From positions 254,256 to 281,866 of the forward strand of contig WELB01000006.1 in NCBI GenBank assembly GCA_009602725.1: a DNA stretch of 27,611 nt, given 5' to 3'. The position numbers and the translations under genes were made by a program. Positions 26,701 to 27,611 of this stretch are shown here, piece after piece. The notes below the pieces were generated by a model that was given only the letters and a program-made list of their open reading frames with translations, made no database searches and was not told where the DNA came from. The DNA is from Spirogloea muscicola (Eukaryota; Streptophyta; Zygnematophyceae; Spirogloeales; Spirogloeaceae). Every line of letters starts with the position of its first letter. Position 1 is the first letter of the stretch.

Positions 26701-26837
26701 AACTTGCAAGCCAGTACATTGCCAGCGTCAGCTTTCAAGTGGCTATTTCACCTCAGTTGCAGATTCTTGGCGCGGCCCGAGGCAGCCAGCCCCGGCGCCA
26801 GCGAGCCGTGGACCAGGACGGCTTGGCGCAGGGCCAT
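20721..26837 (-). CDS. cimA: (R)-citramalate synthase (CimA family), plastid-targeted, with an internal TGA
   Basis: Eighteen exons on the minus strand: 26837-26752, 26427-26313, 26200-26120, 25929-25866, 25698-25523, 25406-25347, 25036-24950, 24762-24701, 24447-24348, 24185-24006, 23743-23552, 23254-23156, 22893-22816, 22638-22565, 22176-22017, 21697-21645, 21494-21338, 21008-20721. They sum to 2112 nt with all phases matching. Residues 1-67 look like a transit peptide ([20 protein letters not shown]). The HMGL catalytic barrel follows: [10 protein letters not shown] (R90, D91), [60 protein letters not shown] (metal His 298/300), [11 protein letters not shown], and [27 protein letters not shown] and DAEHFFDG mark CimA rather than 2-isopropylmalate synthase. 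A LeuA-type C-terminal dimer domain runs from about 480 to 635 ([41 protein letters not shown]). It condenses pyruvate and acetyl-CoA to citramalate. Codon 477 is TGA. After LVDGLEFG the frame runs on without family similarity, so the true end may be another exon. Confidence 0.88.
22588..22590 (-). other. In-frame TGA within conserved CimA exon 14
   Basis: Exon 14 (22638-22565) reads [16 protein letters not shown], then TGA, then RGQGYKQ. Its upstream junction (MESE before GCAF, phase 0) and downstream junction (phase 2, giving YKQPFRVEEF) both fit the family, so the stop is genuinely in frame. Relatives usually have a basic residue here, and CGA to TGA is a single C-to-T change. See findings. 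Confidence 0.85.
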
Positions 26838-26973
26838 GGGCCCGTCGGCAAGCCTCGGTGGCAGAGCCAGGCCCTCCGTGGTCGTCGTCCGGAGCTCAAC
26901 CTCCCACTGCAGGGCCTCCGGCACCGCCGCGCACGGCTGCCCGCCGGCTCCGCCGCCGCCGCATCCGCATCAT

Positions 26974-27007
<34 letters not shown>

Positions 27008-27008
27008 A
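26974..27008. repeat. (CCG)n trinucleotide repeat
   Basis: About eleven CCG units lie some 140-170 bp upstream of the CimA start codon (CGG in transcript sense). The position and type match the triplet run before GapA, which suggests a shared feature of 5' leaders in this genome. Confidence 0.9.
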
Positions 27009-27247
27009 GCCGCCGTCCGCCGCGATACGGTGCAGAAGAGTGAGGGGGGGGGGCGGTGGCTGGCCAGGCCCGGGGAGGTGGCTCGTCAGGAGAGGGGGCC
27101 GGGCCATAGAAGAGAGGCTCTGGTAACATCTACGAGGTGACTTTGGGGAGAGAGGTGCGAGAGCGAGGGGAGGGGGGAAGGGAGGGGTGAGGAGGGAGGC
27201 GGGAGCATCTCGCGCTATCCGGGCCAGGCGCGCCGCCGGCCGCCCGT

Positions 27248-27330
27248 CTGCCATGTCATTCCTGCCACGTTGGCAGCGATCTGCCACGTGGACGGAAGGC
27301 TGCCACCTCGGCGGGGGACCCGCCACGAGG
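27248..27330. promoter_or_regulatory. Cluster of CTGCCACGT-like repeats
   Basis: Five related words occur at about 27248 (CTGCCATGT), 27262 (CTGCCACGTTGGCAG), 27281 (CTGCCACGTGG), 27300 (CTGCCACCTCGG) and 27320 (CCGCCACGAGG). Spacings are 14, 19, 19 and 20 bp, close to two helical turns. One contains the G-box CACGTG. The cluster lies roughly 410-490 bp upstream of the CimA start. Confidence 0.55.
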
Positions 27331-27611
27331 CCGCAGCCCGAGCGGGTGGGGAGAGGGGCGGCCGGTTGGCAAGCTGCCGAGTTCCGGAATGCCCGTTCTC
27401 GACGGCGGCGAGAGTCGTGACTGGCACGGAGCCGGAGCACACGTGGATACCACGTCCTCAGGAGTCGGCGCCACCGTGGCGGCAGTTGCAGTTGGAAGCC
27501 CCGAAACCCTAGCCCCCGCCCCGCGCCCTAGACCGGCGCAGCCGCGGCGCGCGCCGCCGATCGCGGCGGGCTCCGCGGGCCCCCCATGGCCATCCCGCGC
27601 CGCCGCTGAGC

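Larger units (their letters stand above)
26838..27611 (-). promoter_or_regulatory. Upstream region of the citramalate synthase gene
   Basis: This GC-rich stretch contains a (CCG)n run, an arginine-rich upstream reading frame (26973-26896) that ends before the main ATG, and a cluster of CTGCCACGT-like repeats at 27248-27330. An ATG near 27586 on the plus strand opens only a seven-codon frame. No second gene start is convincing before the window ends. Confidence 0.5.

Overview
The window is nuclear DNA from a photosynthetic eukaryote of the green lineage, most likely an alga (streptophyte or chlorophyte; the sequence does not settle which). The evidence is a plastid-type GapA with a transit peptide, a plant-type GH51 arabinofuranosidase, a plant-type DUF547 protein, TTTAGGG plant-type telomere motifs, and genes cut by many short GT-AG introns (mostly 80-600 bp) with exons often under 100 bp. 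Every gene model below was rebuilt by hand from protein conservation plus splice-site phase. All internal phases match and each summed coding length is divisible by three.

Layout: (1) 187-2910 (+), a DUF547 protein in about 8 exons, behind a long (CT)n tract. (2) 4200-9853 (-), a secreted GH51 alpha-L-arabinofuranosidase, 16 exons, 691 aa. (3) 10821-14111 (-), plastid NADP-type glyceraldehyde-3-phosphate dehydrogenase GapA, 8 exons, 407 aa. (4) 14112-17102, a GC-rich and partly repetitive stretch with no conserved gene that I recognise. It holds an approximately 250-bp tandem module whose copies share a conserved C-terminal peptide. (5) 17103-19054 (+), a CPBP-family (CAAX-protease-like) intramembrane protease whose first exon is interrupted by a 157-base assembly gap. 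(6) 19055-20720, an intergenic stretch with direct and inverted repeats. (7) 20721-26837 (-), a bacterial-type (R)-citramalate synthase (CimA family) with a probable plastid transit peptide, 18 exons. (8) 26838-27611, its GC-rich upstream region.

The genes are independent eukaryotic units, not an operon. Gene pairs 1/2 and 5/7 converge, 2 and 3 are in tandem on the minus strand, and 3 and 5 diverge from the GC-rich centre. GapA serves the Calvin cycle. CimA would make citramalate from pyruvate and acetyl-CoA, a threonine-independent entry to isoleucine. The arabinofuranosidase would act on cell-wall or exported arabinose-containing glycans.

The observations most worth a second look are the citramalate synthase itself, a single in-frame TGA inside its otherwise intact and conserved reading frame (22588-22590, exactly where family members carry a basic residue), and the tandem module at about 16250-16990, whose two best copies differ mainly at synonymous codon positions.
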